64,000 bases of DNA from NCBI GenBank assembly GCA_003116995.1, contig BDSL01000046.1, positions 372,001-436,000 on the forward strand. The letters run 5' to 3'. This document shows, piece after piece, positions 22,560 to 33,641 of the stretch; position 1 is the stretch's first letter; each line of letters starts with the position of its first letter. The notes under the pieces were generated by a model that worked only from the letters and a program-made list of their open reading frames with translations, did no database searches and had not been told where the DNA came from. The stretch comes from Yamagishiella unicocca. Taxonomy: Eukaryota; Chlorophyta; Chlorophyceae; Chlamydomonadales; Volvocaceae. A program made the translations under genes and the position numbers.

Positions 22560-22900
22560 TTGTACAGGATTGTGACAACACCACCCAAGAACCCCGAAGG
22601 CGCCTGGCCTGACTGACCCACTGCCGTGAAGACATCGGCCAGCACCGGCGCTATCTGAGTTTGGCATACTTCGTACAGCTCCGCGGGAATACCATCCCAC
22701 CCAGGCGACTTTCGGGGGGAGACAGCCTTCAGAACGGTGGCCACCTCAGCAACCAGAATCTCAGGCGAGCCTACACCACTGGCCTGGTCCTCCGGAATAC
22801 GCGGGTTCTGGGCTCGCAGGGCCGCAATGACCTCCTCCCGCGCCTCTGTCGACACATGAGGGGGCGCCTTGCATACCTCGCGCCAGTTCTCCGCCACCAT
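22560..22900 (-). mobile_element. LINE reverse-transcriptase N-terminal fragment
   Basis: Minus-strand frame gives NWREVCKAPPHV, a helical stretch, then VLKAVSPRKSPGWDGIPAEL, the RT-0/RT-1 'KSPG.DGIP.EL' motif of L1-like elements, and stops matching after GGVVTILYKN near 22,560. Both ends are truncated. It may be the 5' complement of the fragment at 15,080-17,131, but the two lie 5 kb apart in the wrong order. Confidence 0.85.
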
Positions 22901-23987
22901 CTGCGGCAGCCGTGCTGCGTCTGTATTGACATTGCTGCGTAAGTACTGATGCCTAGCCTTGTGCTGCCTTGTGCGGGGTTCACATTCGTAGCCGTGTCAC
23001 TTCTTCCGTCTTGGCGGAGCCCGACTGCGTGCACGTGGCGCCATGTATGAAACAGCGCGAATATAGGCGGGAGCATCCTCCGCTCATGGGCAGGAGCTAT
23101 GGACGCCTCGGTTTGCGGAACGGCGAGGGACGCATCCACTGAAGCCATGCGACGCTGACAGAACTGTCTTGCCGCCTGCTAGGCCGCAACGCCGCACGCA
23201 AATATAGACGTGAGAGAGTCCTGCCTGCTGCACCGCCACGTCCATATTTTCACCGCGGATTTCGTCAGCAACGAGTGGGATTCGAAAGACGGGGCGGGGC
23301 GCAAAGCAAAGCGAGTGTGCGTTACAGCTTGAAGGTGCCCTTCGGTGAAGCTGCCGCCCGCCTCGCACTTTCCAAACACCCTGTGCGCCTGCACAGGCAC
23401 CATGTGCGCACTCCACCTCGCCCAGCCGTCGTCAGGAAGGGTATGGGCAGCGGGCCCCGGCTCTACGCCAGCTTACAATCAAACAAGGAATGAATCCCAA
23501 TCCCGGGGCAGTCCAATGCCGTCTCGTTCACACGGTTCACTTCGTCATCTGCAACCCGCAATTCCACGACAGCTATCTCATTATTCTCATGTAATCCCTG
23601 CCCCTCCGGTTGATGAGGCCACCAGGCGTATATACCCCCGTAGGTTAATGGGAGGCGGCTCGATCGTTGCTGACAGCCTGCTGCCGCCCCCTGGATGCAC
23701 AGCCACGCCCCACATGGGCGCCTGCCCGCGCGCTGTCCCTGCCGCGCGCGTGCCCGCTGTGCGGAAGTAAATGACCCCGCGGGTCAGCCTAATGCATCCA
23801 CCGTTCGCCGCCTAGCAGGTGGATCGCAGGCAGAAGCGCGCGCGGCCGTGCAGTGCGCCAACCTGCGACCGCCACCAGCCGTAACAGCTCAAATCCTCAT
23901 CCCGACATCGCTTTGCCGCCAATACCAGTGATGTTCTGGTTTGGTAGTGGCGCCCGTTTCATGCCCCCCGCACCCTGCATCGCGACC
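22901..23987. other. 3' flank of the dehydratase gene, no gene seen
   Basis: No exon was supported. TTACA at 23,473-23,477 reads TGTAA on the minus strand, the algal poly(A) signal, about 510 nt after the dehydratase stop, a normal 3'-UTR length for this group. Confidence 0.5.
23473..23477 (-). terminator. Candidate TGTAA poly(A) signal of the dehydratase gene
   Basis: TGTAA on the minus strand about 510 nt downstream of the stop at 23,988. Volvocine transcripts usually use TGTAA 10-20 nt before the cleavage site. The motif is short, so the match could be chance. Confidence 0.35.
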
Positions 23988-26900
23988 TTACGCGTCCGTC
24001 ACGCAGCCGGTGGAGGCGGACGTCACGTTCTTGATGTACTTGTATAGGGTGCCGCTGGTGGCCTGCGGGTGCCGGGTTTCGGAGCGCCAAAAACACGGTG
24101 ACGGGGGTGCGTTGGTATGAAGATTAAGTCGTCAAGATCCATAAAGACTTTGCCAGATTGTGTCCAATGGAAGGCACCGCCACCAAGTTGCAAACGCCGG
24201 GGCAATAAAACAGTTTCATTGTGTGGTGGGGGTAGTCCAGGGCAAGAGTCGCAAGACGTTTTTTGTTTTCATGAGCCGGCGAGGAAGGGGCCCGACAGGA
24301 GGGACACTACTGGTAGCTGCGATGGAAAGGTCAGCAGCACGAAGTCCACCACAGCCCTATAGTTATTGCTGCATCGTGCCCCCCTCACGAGCCGCACCTT
24401 GAGCGGCGGCGCCACCCAGGCGGCGCGGCGAGCTGACAACTCCTCTTCCGAAATCATGACGTCCATGACGTGCTTCTCAACATCGATAATGATCTTGTCA
24501 CCATCCTGGATAATCGGGGTCCGGAGCCGTGGGCGCGGGCGTCGGCCATGGGCACGATGGGTGCAAGTTCACGATGGACACGATGGTTGGGTGTGCAAAA
24601 TGGGTGCGCGGGCACGGGGTATCGTCCTCACACTGTGCCTACGGCTCCGCGCCCTAGCAGCCGACAACCCAAAGCCGGCGACAGTGCAACCCTGCCGTAG
24701 CGCACATGTTCGCCACAGCGGGCTCGCCCTACTCCTACCCTCGCCACCCTCGGCCTCGGCACGCGAACGGCCAAGACCGTGCAAGCAGCTCCTATCCCCG
24801 CACCCTCGCCCTTAACCCAACCCTTGTCCCCTTGCTGCTATTCCTGCCCCGCACGCGCCGCCAGCCTATGGCGGCGGCCCTCTTTCACGGCTTCCCGACT
24901 CCGACTCCCCCGTCGCGGTCCTCTCTCACGGCTTCCCGACTCCGACTCCCCCGTCGTGGTCCTCTCTCACGGCTTCCCGACTCCTCCAGCTCCTCCGACT
25001 CCCCCGTCGCGGTCTGTAGCTCACCTTGACGAGAGCGATGGTGCCGCCGACCTGTGCCTCGGGGGTCACATGTCCGATGACGAAGCCGTGGCTGCCGCCC
25101 GAGAAGCGGCCGTCCGTGATGAGCGCGCACTCCTTGCCCAGACCCGCTCCCATGATGGCCGAGGTGGGCGTAAGCATCTCGGGCATGCCGGGGCCGCCCT
25201 TGGGACCCTCGTAGCGGATCACGACGACCTGCGACCGCCAGCGGGGCGTGTGGTGGGGGAAGGAGGACGAGGTGCTCGGCGTGTTGGAGGCAGCGACAAG
25301 GGAATAGCAGAGCGCCAGGGGCTTCCTTGGCGCAACAGCACCACGTGGGTTGTTTGGTCAGCGTGATAGATTTAATGTGTTCGGTCGGTTGGTCGGTTTG
25401 ATCACTTCAGTGAACTCTGTGGTACCACGCAGCGACGCGGCCCCTACCTTGCCTGCGGTCCCCCTCCCGGCCCCCGACCCCGACCCCTACCTTGCCGCGG
25501 AACTTGTTCGGCTCCGCGCCCACCATCGTGATCATGTCCTCCTCGCAGTCGAACACCAGCGCCTCGCCCTCGAACAGCAGACCCTCCTTGCCCGTGATCT
25601 TGGCCACGGACCCCTCGGCGGCCAGGTTGCCGTACAGGATCTGGATGTGGCCTGCGTGAGCAAACCAGCGTCGGGGCCGGTCGATCAGAGGAAAGCGGGA
25701 AGGTGACTGTCGAGATGCTGTCCTAAGTTGAGAATGGGTCACCCAAGCACTAGCATCACCAGGTTTACAGGTCGCAGAACTAGGACCGAACCACTTAGTG
25801 CTTAGTTGCTTATCATGTGACTTCTTTACTACTTCTTTATTGCTTGATAGAAAGCTCTGTTCTGGACTCTTACGCTAGCAGGGGCTCGGCCGTACAGACA
25901 CGCATGGGGAGGGGGCAGACCGAACTTTTCCCCTCACCCCTGAATCGCGACAGTGACCGCGGGAGTGGATGGAGGCGGCGACGATTGACATACAGGTGGG
26001 GGCCTCTGGCAGATGGCTGCCGGCGTGCATATAAAGCGGAGAAGGGTACCGTTCGGCCAGGTGGCCGGCGCGCAGCAGTCCGAACACGAGCGGCGCTCAT
26101 GCTCTTTACGAATGGGAACCGCTGGCGATGACGATTCCCCCCGGCCCAGCCCAGACGAAAGCTGCATGCCAATCGTCCCGGGAGTGTCCGCTCGGCGCGC
26201 CCGCACTGCCGACCAGTCTGCCACACGACCCAAATCGGCTTTCCTTCGCAGCCTCCACCTCCCGACCCCGACGCTCTGAATCCCTACACCCCAACAAACC
26301 AGCTGCTCGCCTTTCACCTTCATGGGTTCCTGGAAAGTTTTCTCTAACCCCCATCCACCCACCCGTCTTCTTGATGGGCTTCTCGACGGGCAACACCACG
26401 TCTTGCCCAGCGCGCAGCTCCGGAACCTCGGCCAGGTTGCCGGCCATGGTCTTCCCTGCGTTGCGGGGCCGCGGTGGGGAACAGGGGCGGGGTTCGACTC
26501 GGCGTTCGTCACGACGTCGTTTGTTGTAGCACAGTGCTGCGAGCCATCAGCCAGTTCAGTACAGGCCCCCGCACGACATCGTCAGCTCTCTTCGTTGCGC
26601 CTGATGCGGCGCACCGTGGGCGGGACCATTCAGCGTAGTTCAATCAAATGGTGTTTCCCACTTAACAGCCACCATCGCGCGTTCCCAGTGGGGGGAAGGA
26701 AGCGCCATCAGCGCTCACCTGTCACGGTCATGCAGTCCCGGTTGATGTAGCCCTTCGAGTCCAGGTACTTGAGCACAGCCGGGGTGCCCCCCACCTTGTG
26801 GATGTCCTCCATCACGTAACGCCCAGACGGCTTGAGGTCGCAGATGAACGGCACGCGGTCAGAGATGCGTTGGAAGTCGTCCAGGGTCAGGTCAACACCG

Positions 26901-29900
26901 CAGGAGCTGCGGGGCACGGACAGAAAGGCGCCGCGGCGGCGGCGGCGGCAGTTAGCGGTTACGGATATGGTAGTTGTGAAGCAGATGACGACCCACACAT
27001 CGGCGCAGCGAGCAACTGCGAAGGCTCAATGTTGCCGCATTGATCCGGCAAATTAAAGGGGTGGCGTCGCACCGATCGCGGGCCGCCAGCGTGCCCTACC
27101 ACCTCCCCCGCGCGCGCGCGCCCGCTCCCGCTTTCGCGCCATTTCCTCCCGCTCTCCCCTTCCCTGCGCCGCCATCATCCGGCCGCTGCCCCCCGCCAGC
27201 CCCCGCAGCCCGGGCCCTCCCCACCGCGCCATGGCTATGAAGTGCAGCACTGCGTTGGTGGAGCCGCCGGTGGCCATCACGAGAACCATGGCGTTCTCGA
27301 AGGCCTTGTACGTGATGATGTCACGCGGCTTTAGGTCCGCCTTCAGCATCTCCAGCATGTACCTGGCAGGGCAGCGCAGGACAGGGCGCGTGGGCGCGAG
27401 AATGCGTACGCGGTGACGACGATTGGCGGCTGTGGATAGCGGGACGGAATAACGGGCGGGTCTAGGTCGTTCAAGCACCATGAAGATAGCAAGCATGTAA
27501 CAAACAGCGGCCTGCGGACGCGACTAAGTTAATACACCGGCGGACCAGTTGGCGTCCTCTTCATCACGTCAAGCGGCTATGGGTTGTCCTATACCAGGTA
27601 CCAATACTCTAGCCCGGCATGTCGGGGTCCCTTGGATAGGCTACCCTGGTCCTCTGAAAATAGGGGGATAGGCTACCCTGGTCCTCTGAAAACAGGGGGC
27701 TAAGCTACCCTGGTCCTCTGAAAATAGGGGGATAGGCTACCCTGGTCCTCTGAAAACAGGGGGCTAAGCTACCCTGGTCCTCTGAAAACAGGGGGCTAAG
27801 CTACCCTGGTCCTCTGAAAACAGGGGGCTAAGCTACCCTGGTCCTCTGAAAATAGGGGGATAGGCTACCCTGGTCCTCTGAATATAAGGGGCTCGTTCAG
27901 GCAGTCCCCGCATACGTAGGCGACGCCCGCCGGTCAGCGGCGTGCAGCACTGGCAGCCGCTCCAGGGGCTCCGCTCCCAGGGCCCTCCGCGCCCCATGCG
28001 CTGCACCCTTCCCCTGCCCGCCACAAATTTGCCCACCTGCCCGCCATGCGGCACTCGTCCATCTTGAGCGGGTCCTCAGCCGGGATCGACGAGCTGCGGG
28101 CAGCGAGTTCGGCGAAGCGGGGACGTCACTACGGTGGCAGCAAAGGGCGTCACTAACAGCAACTCGGCCCGGCGAACAATAGGCAGCTTGGGAGCGCCCA
28201 GTGGTGGCCGTCAAGCAGGGTGCAACGGCCACAGTGCACGCAATCACGCACGCGGCCACAGTCGCAGCCAACCCCAGCAGGGGCTAAGGGCAGCGAGGCA
28301 TCTGTACGTGAACAATCTCCCGCCGTCAGCGGCAATGCCCGGCCCGCCTTCCCTCCGCGCTGCTCGACGGTTTCCGTTTCGTGCATGTGTGCGCTGCAGC
28401 TCACGTGCCGCCGCCGCTGCCCACAAACCCGCACACAGGCGCCCGCGCACACACCTGTACGGCAGGGTCATGCCCAGCGCCTCAATGGCTGACGCCATCG
28501 TGTTTGCGGTGTACATGCCGCCGCAGGCTCCGGCGCCCGGGCAGGAGTTGCGGACGATGTCCTGCCGCTGTTCCTCGGTGATCAGGCCGGCGGAGTAGGC
28601 GCCTGCAGGTGGCGGTGGGTCGTAGAGAGGGGCGCAGCAGGCACGGTGGGACGAGGCGCCGTGGGATGGACGACGGAGGAAAGAGGGAGTGGGACGAGGA
28701 AACCAGTGCGGCGCCCTGTGGAGGGTGGTTACGGCGTGTGGGAGTTATGGTGACCTTGTGTGCTTGTGCTGCGGCTGTAACGGCTGACGGGCGTCGAATA
28801 ACGCGCCCGCCTTCCTGACTGGCCGCAACGAACGCGTAAGCGCCCCTGCTGTCGCAAAGAGACTGCCGCTGACGCCACAGGGTCGGGCGCCGGCGGTAAT
28901 TATTTTTCGCATTTGTGGACGTTTGCTGATTTTCAAACCGAGGATTGATCCAAGGGTCTTTGCTCCCACATGCATGTTGAGTGCGGTTTTCATCCTAGAT
29001 TCCAAGCTGTATCACGATGGCGCAGGTAGTGGGATGTGCTGCGGCTGTAACGGCTGACGGGCGTCGAATAACACGCCCCCCTTCCTGACTGGCCGCAACG
29101 AACGCGTAAGCGCCCCTGCTGTCGCAAAGAGACTGCCGCTGACGCCACAGGGTCGGGCGCCGGCGGTAATTATTCTTCGCATTTGTGGACGTTTGCTGAT
29201 TGTCAAACCGAGGATTGATCCAAGGGTCTTTGCTCCCACGTGCATGTTGAGTGTGGTTTTCATCCTAGATTCCAAGCTGTATCACGATGGCGCAGGTAGT
29301 GGGATGTGCTGCGGCTGTAACGGCTGACGGGCGTCGAATAACGCGCCCCCCTTCCTGACTGGCCGCAACGAACGCGTAAGCGCCCCTGCTGTCGCAAAGA
29401 GACTGCCGCTGACGCCACAGGGTCGGGCGCCGGCGGTAATTATTCTTCGCGTTTGTGGACGTTTGCTGATTGTCAAACCGAGGATTGATCCAGGGGTCTT
29501 TGCTCCCACGTGCATGTTGAGTGCGGTTTTCATCCTAGATTCCAAGCTGTATCACGATGGCGCAGGTAGTGGGATGTGCTGCGGCTGTAACGGCTGACGG
29601 GCGTCGAATAACACGCCCCCCTTCCTGACTGGCCGCAACGAACGCGTAAGCGCCCCTGCTGTCGCAAAGAGACTGCCGCTGACGCCACAGAGTCGGGCGC
29701 CGGCGGTAATTATTCTTCGCATTCCCTCCCTCCCTCCCAAGCCCGCAAACCCAGCTGTGCCACGATAAACCACAATGCCGACGAGGTTGTACGGAAGGTG
29801 TTCAGCGCCGTACACTTCTAACCCAGGGATTGCTCCTGCTGATGCTTATGCCATTGGACTTCCGGGATTCCTCCGGCACTGCCACCACGCACTGAAGCCC

Positions 29901-32596
29901 ACACCTTGGCTCGGCACCAGCATCACTCGCTCTGCTGCCCGACCTCCACGACCCAACCCTTCCTCCTATGTCGTGCCCACTGCTTCCTTGCCCGCCCCCC
30001 AACGCCCCCTGGCTTCGCTACCTCCAGCAGCCAACCCGCGCGTCTGCAGGTGGGCAGCTCCCGAAAGCACTATATACCCACTCACCCACACCCGCTCCAA
30101 TCTTGGTTTACTCACCGAAGCTCTGGAAGGCCGACACAATGTCCAGCACTGCGCCATCGCTGCTGGCGTGGCCGGGCTTGATGGTGCCGCCGTAGATCAT
30201 CAGCGAGGGGCGGTTCAGCCGCGCCATGGCCATCAGGGTACCCGGCATGTTCTTGTCGCAGCCTGCTCAGGGCAAGGGTACACAGGCGCGCTGGTTAGAC
30301 CAACTGTACGCCACGATGGGGCCGGCGGCTGTGAGGCTTCGAGAGACGGGGACGGCGGTACCAGGGGAGGGAGCTCCGACACGCGCCTATTTCTTAACGA
30401 GTCCAACACACGGTCGCAAGCCGTATGAGTCGTCCAGCGGTGCACATCGGCGGGAGGGAGGCCATGAAGCGCCCAACCGTGTGAACCGTCCCCTGGCGGC
30501 CTGAGGCCCCAGAAGGCGCCGGGAGATGCCGCCTCCTGCGCCCCTGGCTCCGACGGACCCGGTCCGCTGGATTGGATCCGGTCCGCTGGATTGGATCCGG
30601 TCCGCTGGATCGGATCCGGTCCGCTGGATCGGATCTTTCGCTCGAGCCCGCAAACCCCCGGGTTGGCTCAGCTCAGCCCCGTCCACCCGCTGCCCCTCCC
30701 TCCGCACCAGGCAGCGAGATGTTGGCGTCGTACCACTGGGCACCCATGACGGTCTCAATCGAGTCAGCAATCAAGTCGCGGCTCTGAGGGCATGGAGGGG
30801 AAGTCAGCGGAAGGGGTTGATGAGCGGCTGAAAGGGCAGGTCGGCTGGAGGGAATACAAAACAAAGAGGGCTGGTCTAGGCCCTTAACGGAGAGCAAAGT
30901 CCTACATACATGTTGAAAGATGCTGTAGGCAGCGTGCCCTATCCCCGCGACCTTGTTTGGAACAGGCTGCGCCCCGCTCAGCAGCTGCAGCAGCAGAACC
31001 TGCTATTTAGGGCAAGTGCCTCCCTCCCTGGACAACCGCAACCTATCCACTCAACCTTTCCACTCACCTAGGACTCCCGGCCGCAAAGCTCACCCTACCC
31101 GGCCGCAACGCTCACCCTTACCCGGCCCCCAACCCAGCCTGAAAGCCATTCCCTGAGACCGGAAATGTTAATCTCCGCTGCAGCGCCACTGCCTCATGAC
31201 GCGGCAGACGGCGCAGCGCCCCTTACCCCCTAAACCACCTATGCCGTGTTTGTAACATATGCGGTTTCCTCGCCTCCCAGCACAACCTGCAGGCTGAAGC
31301 TCATGCCATCGGTGCCCATGGAGATGCCGTCAGACACGCCAATGGTGTTGAAGCGGTAGCCCACCAGGCCCATGGCTTCCACGCCCTTCTTCACCTCCGC
31401 AGCCAGGTCCATCAGGTGCATGTTGCAGGGGTTGCCCTCGTACCACACGGAGGAGATACCAATCTAGAAGCGGGCGAGAGGGAGGGGAGGGAGGGCGGGG
31501 TGAGGTGAGGCGAGGTAGATTGCGCGGGAGTGCGGGAGGATGGCATAAAAAGTGGTCCCGCGACATGGATAGGATAGCTGGCGCAACCCAAGATGGGGCG
31601 GTAGGGTCGTGGGAGCGAAATGATGTCAGCACGTCGTTAAGGCGGGTGGACTGCGACACCTGACGTCTTACACGCGACTTGCGCGACTCCAAGTAGGGTG
31701 CCACTCATGTGGGTTTGAGCATGACTGAGGACAGTTGCAGTGAACGACGAGGAAAGCAGATTGTATCTGCAGTGTATACCAGCCTGTCTAAGACATGTTT
31801 GAGTACCTCCCTCCCGCTCCCCCCTCCGGCTCCCCGCGTGTGCATGGCCCCAAACCCTACCGCAGCTATGCGCGTCTATCCACCGGAACCAAAGGTACGG
31901 TGCGAACGTCAGGGAACGGGGCCGGTACCCGGCACAGCATCTCACCTGCGGCTTGTGCATGTCTGACTCCTTCAGACCCGTGGCGTAAAGCATAGCCTGG
32001 GACGCCCCCTGGCTTTTGGGCTGCGTTATACGGCTGCTATACTTGTTCAGGCCTGCGCGTAGGCGCGGGCCACGTCACGATCAGCTGCGGGAGTGATCTG
32101 GGTGCCTTTTGAACGCTCAACCTCAAAGATTCATGGATCGATCAAATTAAGGTTTGTCAAGCCGCCCAGACATCATCAGCCGACATCATCGAGGCCGTCA
32201 AAGTTTCGGCCAAGTCCTTAAGACATCTGATTTTGGTAATTATGTTAGCGTTTTAGGATGATATCCATAGAATAGCTGGCACTATGCTTTGCAAGTTAGG
32301 GGCTCGCCCAACTGTGGCGGCGCTAGGCTGAGAAACTCCAGGAGCTATACTGATCAGGGCGTTTACGATATTGGAGTCAAATCCAGAAGACAATCTAAGG
32401 CTTGAGCCCTTATAGCACGAAGATAACCTCCGACGGAAGCGCCTTCACCCGATTGCCCACCTGCCGGAACAGCGGGCGCCGAGGCGGCAGGCTTCTCGGG
32501 GGCAGATACGGCCATGATCTTGACCAGACGGCGTCCCTGGAAGCTTGCGGGCTGCATAGCGACCCGCTGGCCCGGGCGCAACGTTGTTGGGGCCAT
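23988..32596 (-). CDS. ILVD: Dihydroxy-acid dehydratase, plastid-targeted
   Basis: Fourteen exons, all phases closing to 604 aa: 32596-32461, 32052-31946, 31463-31287, 30783-30708, 30262-30116, 28602-28455, 28093-28037, 27362-27225, 26906-26719, 26455-26363, 25651-25491, 25228-25025, 24505-24398 and 24062-23988. The enzyme dehydrates 2,3-dihydroxy-isovalerate and -methylvalerate to 2-keto acids, the penultimate common step of valine/isoleucine synthesis. The three iron-sulfur cysteines expected in plant-type enzymes are C94 (NPCNMH), C167 (CDKNMPG) and C241 ([14 protein letters not shown]). GRFSGGSHG (about 517-525) carries the conserved serine region, and the end [12 protein letters not shown] is typical. 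The first ~45 residues are basic, Ala/Ser-rich and acid-poor, as expected of a chloroplast transit peptide. Start: ATG at 32,596, the first in frame. Intron 5 and intron 7 are swollen by tandem repeats. The gene looks intact. Confidence 0.96.
24885..25015. repeat. Short tandem repeat in dehydratase intron 12
   Basis: TCACGGCTTCCCGACTCC with its flanks recurs three times at about 24,890, 24,927 and 24,968 between exons 12 and 13, giving CT-rich, Pro/Thr-reading shadow frames. Confidence 0.8.
27637..27893. repeat. 32-bp minisatellite in dehydratase intron 7
   Basis: Eight units of exactly 32 bp, each starting CTACCCTGGTCCTCTGAA (27,641, 27,673, 27,705 and so on), alternate between two subtypes ending GGGGGATAGG and GGGGGCTAAG. 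No spacers between units, so this is not a CRISPR array. It lies inside the intron between exons 7 and 8. Confidence 0.95.
28767..29722. repeat. 270-bp tandem repeat in dehydratase intron 5
   Basis: Three full units and a half unit (starts 28,767, 29,037, 29,307, 29,577), identical except for scattered substitutions; the last breaks off after ATTATTCTTCGCATT. All lie in the 1.5-kb intron between exons 5 and 6. Open frames of 86-87 codons recurring on the minus strand are products of the repeat, not genes. Confidence 0.95.
30559..30632. repeat. 19-bp tandem repeat in dehydratase intron 4
   Basis: Four units of TCCGCTGGATYGGATCCGG between exons 4 and 5, the first two with T and the last two with C at the variable base. 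Confidence 0.9.
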
Positions 32597-33641
32597 GGCT
32601 TGCAGCGGCTTGCAGTGCGGAGACAGTCAATCCAGCCTAAACGCTATGCAATGGCTTAACGAAAGGTTTGCCTAGCTTTACATACATGTATACGATGTGA
32701 TGCACATCTTTGTTGCCAGGCGAACCCCCCAACTCCGAAACCACGTACGCAGTGAACAGTAGAAAGCAGAAGAAAGTAAAATTCACACGCAAATGTACAT
32801 TGGCACACTCCCGTCTATAACGACCGGTTACGTGAATGGGGTATAAAGGGGAAGATGGCAGACTTGGCCAGAGGCCTGGGAGCAGCCAAGCGTAATCGCA
32901 GGTCGCGAAGGCGAACCGTCAAGTGGTTCAAAGTGCCCTTCAGGGGAGGGCCCAACAGGTCTTAGTAGCAATGCATGAAACCGCCGGCCATGCAATCAAG
33001 GTGGTATCAACCCACACAGCCTGCGTAAGTTGAGTCGCGCGATGCCCCTTCGCAGTGCAGCGCGCGGCGCGTCTGCCGCGCCGGGTCTTAGACCGGTCAG
33101 AACAAACTACATTTAAGTGTGCGACAGTCGTACATTCATCACAGGCACGTCACCGCCATTAACCTCTGACACGCAGAACGGGCTGCATAGCGGCCTCACG
33201 CGCCGCCAGGTACACACGTGGGTGTAAGCATACGTGCACAGGGTGCGAGTGCGCAATTCGAGCACGTGGTTGGTTGGCTTGGCAGCGCTATGGACGTCCG
33301 CCTGGACGCCATCTCTTCCTGCCTCTTTTCCGCCTCCGCATCCTCCTCCTCCTCCGGGATCGTACGGCATCGCCACCGCTCCAGCGCCGCACAGCGCGCC
33401 AGGGGCGTTGTCTCGGCGCAACCCAATCCACAAGTGTTGTGCTCGTACATAGATCGTACACGCAGATACTTCGGCGAGTCCCTCGCCCCATTGCAATAAC
33501 GACATATATTAAGGCTGCACACCACTTTGCGCAGGACAAATGGAACCCCTCCCTCCGGGCGGAAAGGGCAAAATACCGCAGAAGCACGGGAAACGACGAG
33601 GGCGTAGGCCCGGCAGCCCAGCCCGCCGCTCCCCTCACTCC
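32597..33641. other. Upstream region of the dehydratase and 3' flank of the pseudokinase gene
   Basis: Both neighbours are on the minus strand, so this 1 kb holds the dehydratase promoter and the pseudokinase 3' UTR. No exon and no clear TATA box or TGTAA signal for the pseudokinase was identified. Confidence 0.5.

Noticed and set aside
27637..27893. Possible CRISPR array
   Set aside because: Units are contiguous 32-bp repeats with no unique spacers, inside an intron of a nuclear gene.
28745..29815. Four similar minus-strand open frames of 86-87 codons, as if a small gene family
   Set aside because: They follow the 270-bp repeat units within a dehydratase intron; no independent gene signals.
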